A stretch of 54,858 nucleotides of DNA from Pirellulales bacterium (GTDB taxonomy: Bacteria; Planctomycetota; Planctomycetia; Pirellulales; JAIMBC01): positions 1 through 54,858 of the forward strand of contig JAIMBC010000005.1 of NCBI GenBank assembly GCA_023511675.1. Reading direction: 5' to 3'. This document shows positions 52,619 through 54,858 of the stretch, piece by piece (the stretch's first letter is position 1; each line of letters opens with the position of its first letter). The notes beneath the pieces were generated by a model. That model did no database searches and was not told the origin of the DNA. It was given only the letters and a program-made list of their open reading frames with translations. The translations under genes were made by a program, and so were the position numbers.

Positions 52619-53410
52619 ATGTTGGGAGCAATCGCCGGAGACGTGATCGGTTCGGTTCACGAAGGCGCGGGCACCAAGACCAAGCACTTCCCCCTGTTTG
52701 TGCCGGGCTGCCGCTATACCGACGACACCGTGCTGACAGTGGCCGTGGCCGAGCGCTGTCTTTACGGGGGGGACTACGTCGCACTATACCACAGGTATTT
52801 CCACCTGTACCCGGACGCCGGCTATGGCGAGAGTTTTTTTCGCTGGGCGGCAAGCCGGTCTTGCGTCCCCTACAACAGTTGGGGGAATGGTTCGGCCATG
52901 AGGGTCAGCCCGATCGGAACCGCGCTGGATTCGTTCGAGGACGTGCTGGCGGAAGCCCGGGCCAGTGCGGAAGTGACGCACAATCATCCCGAGGGGATTC
53001 GCGGCGCTCAGGCCGTGGCCGCGGCGGTGTTCCTGGCACGTACAGCGTGCAGCAAGGCGGAAATGCGCACCTGCCTGGAGCAGCACTTCGGCTATAATTT
53101 GTCCACGCCGCTGGATGAGATACGCCCGGGATATCGCTTCGATGTCTCCTGCCAGGGTTCGGTGCCGCAAGCCATCAGAGCCTTCCTGGAGTCTGCCGAT
53201 TATGAAGATGCGGTGCGCAACGCCATTTCTCTGGGCGGCGACGCCGATACCATGGCATGCATCGCCGGAGGTATCGCCGAAGTTTTTTACGGCGGCGTGC
53301 CCGAGACCATCCGCTCTGCAGCGCTGGCGGTATTGGACGATCGGCTGCGCCGCGTCACCAATCAGTTCCTGGAACGCTTTGCAGATCGGATCTTGGGCGG
53401 CGTGCCCTGA
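52619..53410 (+). CDS. ADP-ribosylglycohydrolase family protein
   Basis: A 263-residue enzyme of the DraG/ARH type that removes ADP-ribose from proteins or small molecules. The ATG at 52619 follows AGAGG with a 5-base spacer. Both metal-binding elements are intact: the N-terminal GDVIGSVHEG and CRYTDDTVLTVAVAERCL (TDDT), and the C-terminal LGGDADTMACIAGGIAEVFYGGVPE (GGDADT). The middle part (NGSAMRVSPIG, VTHNHPEGIRGAQAVAAAVFLAR) is typical. All residues needed for the two Mg ions are there, so it should be active. The DUF4870 gene just upstream on the same strand may be co-transcribed. No ADP-ribosyltransferase is visible nearby, so the target is unknown. Confidence 0.92.
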   Translation: MLGAIAGDVIGSVHEGAGTKTKHFPLFVPGCRYTDDTVLTVAVAERCLYGGDYVALYHRYFHLYPDAGYGESFFRWAASRSCVPYNSWGNGSAMRVSPIGTALDSFEDVLAEARASAEVTHNHPEGIRGAQAVAAAVFLARTACSKAEMRTCLEQHFGYNLSTPLDEIRPGYRFDVSCQGSVPQAIRAFLESADYEDAVRNAISLGGDADTMACIAGGIAEVFYGGVPETIRSAALAVLDDRLRRVTNQFLERFADRILGGVP

Positions 53411-53718
53411 AGGCGCAAACATAGCGCCGCAAGTCCGAACACCATCGCCCCTTACTATCATCTGTCAGGCCGCCTGGGGTAACACAAGGTGGTCTTGGCT
53501 CCAGCACCGTACACAGATGAACGTCTCGATCCGATGCAGGGGCATCAGCCGCCTTGTGGGCCGGCCAGAAGGTGTGCCTCTGCTCCCTTGCGGGCAGTGC
53601 ATCCGCGCCGCTACCTTGCCGACAGCATGAAGAGATCGATGGTACGGAGCGATTTTGGCACGTACTTGCAGGGTGTACGCGGCGCATTGCCGGGCGAGGG
53701 ACTGCGGGCAGTCTGGTG
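53411..53718. other. Intergenic region, nothing recognised
   Basis: About 310 bases between two plus-strand genes. Open frames on both strands lack recognisable sequence, and no repeat or RNA was seen. Confidence 0.35.
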
Positions 53719-54723
53719 ATGACGCGGATGTGGCGAGAAGTAAGCGAACTCGTGCTGGAGATCCGCGGCCGGGGGGCAGACGTGGCGGGGCCAGTGCCGC
53801 ATGAGGTCGTCTTGGCGGCGAAGGGGCTCCTGCAGCAGATCGTGGGCAAGGGGCCGTGGGCAGCGGCATTGGGCGATCGCATCGACGCTGCCACCGGCGG
53901 CCGCTTTCGTGGGGAGGCCGAGTGCTGGGCCCGGATGGTGCAAGCCGATTGGCGAGCCGTACTTGCCGCCAACTGCTATTACGACCTGGTGCTTGCTGGA
54001 CTGGGCTGTTCCACCCTCTTGCTGGCTACGGACGCTGGGCCGGTGCTGGCCCGAAACATGGACTTCTGGCCCGAGCAATTGCTGGCCCGGGCGAGCTGCC
54101 TGTTGCGCGTGCGGCGAGAAGGCCAGGCTGCCGCCAGCCTGGCCGGTTTTGCCGGCGGCATCGGCGCGGTCACGGGGCTATCGCCCCGCGGCTTCGGGCT
54201 GGCACTGAACATGGTGTGGTGTGCCGAATCTCGTTTGCCGCATGCCGTTCCGGTGCTGTACGCCTTGCGGCAGGTACTTGAGGATGCAGCCGACTTCGAT
54301 GATGCCCGCCGAAGGCTGGGTTCGCAGCCGCTCTGGGCCGCGGCGCTGATTTCGCTCATAGGGACCGACAACAGCCAGCGCGTGGTCATCGAGCGTACGC
54401 CCAGCCGCGCGGCGGAGCGGTGGGCTAGGGGTGCAGAGCCACTGGTGGCCACGAACCATTATCGGCAGTTGCATCCTGCTGGCGGTGAGGCAGGCTCGGC
54501 CCTGTTTGCCGCGCTCTGGCAGACGAGCTGTGGCCGTTACGAGCGTCTGCTCGAGCTGGCCCAACGGCATCCCCCCGGACTGCCAGTGGCCGATGACACG
54601 CTGCTGGGCATGCTCACCGATTCCGCAGTGCAACAGCAGATCACGGCCCAGCACGTGATCCTGCGGCCCCGAGATGGCACCGTTGGCCTGTGGGTGCCCA
54701 CGCGATTGGCGGGAAATGGTTGA
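53719..54723 (+). CDS. Ntn-hydrolase, acid ceramidase/NAAA-like linear amide hydrolase
   Basis: A 334-residue protein resembling the Ntn-type amidases that cut linear C-N amide bonds (acid ceramidase, N-acylethanolamine amidase, bile-salt hydrolase relatives). The key element is GCSTLLLATDAGPVLARNMDFW, in which Cys97 is the expected nucleophile, freed by autoproteolysis in relatives, and the RNMD arginine and aspartate are family residues. Later elements are GGIGAVTGLSPRGFGLALNMVW, VATNHY and the substrate-pocket stretch DNSQRVVIERTPSRAAE. About 95 residues precede the Cys, so a propeptide is likely. No signal peptide is clear, which would place it in the cytosol. The start is uncertain (GTG at 53716 overlaps). 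Substrate unknown. Confidence 0.72.
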   Translation: MTRMWREVSELVLEIRGRGADVAGPVPHEVVLAAKGLLQQIVGKGPWAAALGDRIDAATGGRFRGEAECWARMVQADWRAVLAANCYYDLVLAGLGCSTLLLATDAGPVLARNMDFWPEQLLARASCLLRVRREGQAAASLAGFAGGIGAVTGLSPRGFGLALNMVWCAESRLPHAVPVLYALRQVLEDAADFDDARRRLGSQPLWAAALISLIGTDNSQRVVIERTPSRAAERWARGAEPLVATNHYRQLHPAGGEAGSALFAALWQTSCGRYERLLELAQRHPPGLPVADDTLLGMLTDSAVQQQITAQHVILRPRDGTVGLWVPTRLAGNG

Positions 54724-54858
54724 GCGCGCGGCGCGACGCGGCCGCCGTCGCGCGCCTCCTCGAGGGCGAGCGTGCTCACCTGCTCTTCACCAGCCCACCG
54801 TATGCCAACCAGCGCGACTACACCACCGGCGGCATCTCGGACTGGGACGCGTTGATGC
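54720..54858 (+). CDS. DNA N4/N6-methyltransferase, partial at right edge
   Basis: The last 139 bases encode DAAAVARLLEGERAHLLFTSPPYANQRDYTTGGISDWDALM before the window ends. TSPPY is catalytic motif IV of beta-class N4-cytosine/N6-adenine DNA methyltransferases, and ANQRDY followed by DW is usual next to it. The frame used begins at a TTG overlapping the amidase stop, but earlier in-frame codons have no stop for some distance. In relatives an upstream 'GDxRD' (SAM-binding region or ParB-like domain) precedes this point; here it reads SARRD, so the N-terminus looks shortened. Activity and specificity cannot be judged from the fragment. Confidence 0.6.
   Translation, partial: MSARRDAAAVARLLEGERAHLLFTSPPYANQRDYTTGGISDWDALM

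Overview
The window is GC-rich, densely coding bacterial DNA that most resembles a planctomycete (Planctomycetota, possibly Pirellulales; the order is a guess). Grounds: a J-domain-like 'YRKWLGIP' protein with a C-terminal propeller, two large secreted VCBS/FG-GAP proteins, a CRTAC1/ASPIC protein, hopanoid genes, a formylmethanofuran:tetrahydromethanopterin formyltransferase, and many secreted proteins of unknown function. Shine-Dalgarno sites are clear at some starts and absent at others, so several starts are best estimates.

Layout. 1-6.7 kb: end of a SelW-like (Rdx) protein, then minus-strand acetamidase/formamidase, two secreted proteins, a nucleoside phosphorylase of HpnG type, and a small zinc-ribbon/acyl-carrier-like protein. 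7-12.2 kb: tRNA-Val(UAC), a 16-bp tandem array, an M24 peptidase, then the hopanoid genes hpnH and squalene-hopene cyclase. 12.4-21.2 kb: J-like membrane protein, large TPR/VCBS lipoprotein, nitrilase-family amidohydrolase, Tat-exported TIM-barrel protein. 21.5-28.6 kb (minus): MsrB, a membrane P-loop NTPase, two secreted proteins, BioD, ApgM. 29.2-35.7 kb (minus): complete pstSCAB operon in which PstC carries a large extracytoplasmic propeller-like domain. 36.4-43.3 kb: VanZ-like protein, ftr, a broken ceramidase-like gene, and a giant FAAL-ACP-AONS fusion. 44.0-47.3 kb: a two-gene ABC exporter. 47.7-50.2 kb: the CRTAC1 gene. 50.5-54.9 kb: DUF1801, PTPS/QueD-like, DUF4870, ADP-ribosylglycohydrolase, an Ntn-type amide hydrolase, and the beginning of a TSPPY DNA methyltransferase.

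The most interesting signal is in the CRTAC1 gene. The reading frame is interrupted by one in-frame TGA at 49554-49556, after which the same frame continues into the last repeat and the ASPIC/UnbV domain. A perfect 6-bp hairpin with a G in loop position 2 begins 14 nt after the TGA, the geometry of a bacterial SECIS. With the Rdx-family fragment at the left edge, this suggests a selenocysteine-containing CRTAC1 protein; a simple nonsense mutation or sequencing error remains possible. Other points of note are the FAAL-ACP-AONS fusion beside a ceramidase-like pseudogene, the truncated zinc-ribbon/ACP protein, PhoP-box-like repeats far upstream of pstS, and the 16-bp intergenic array.
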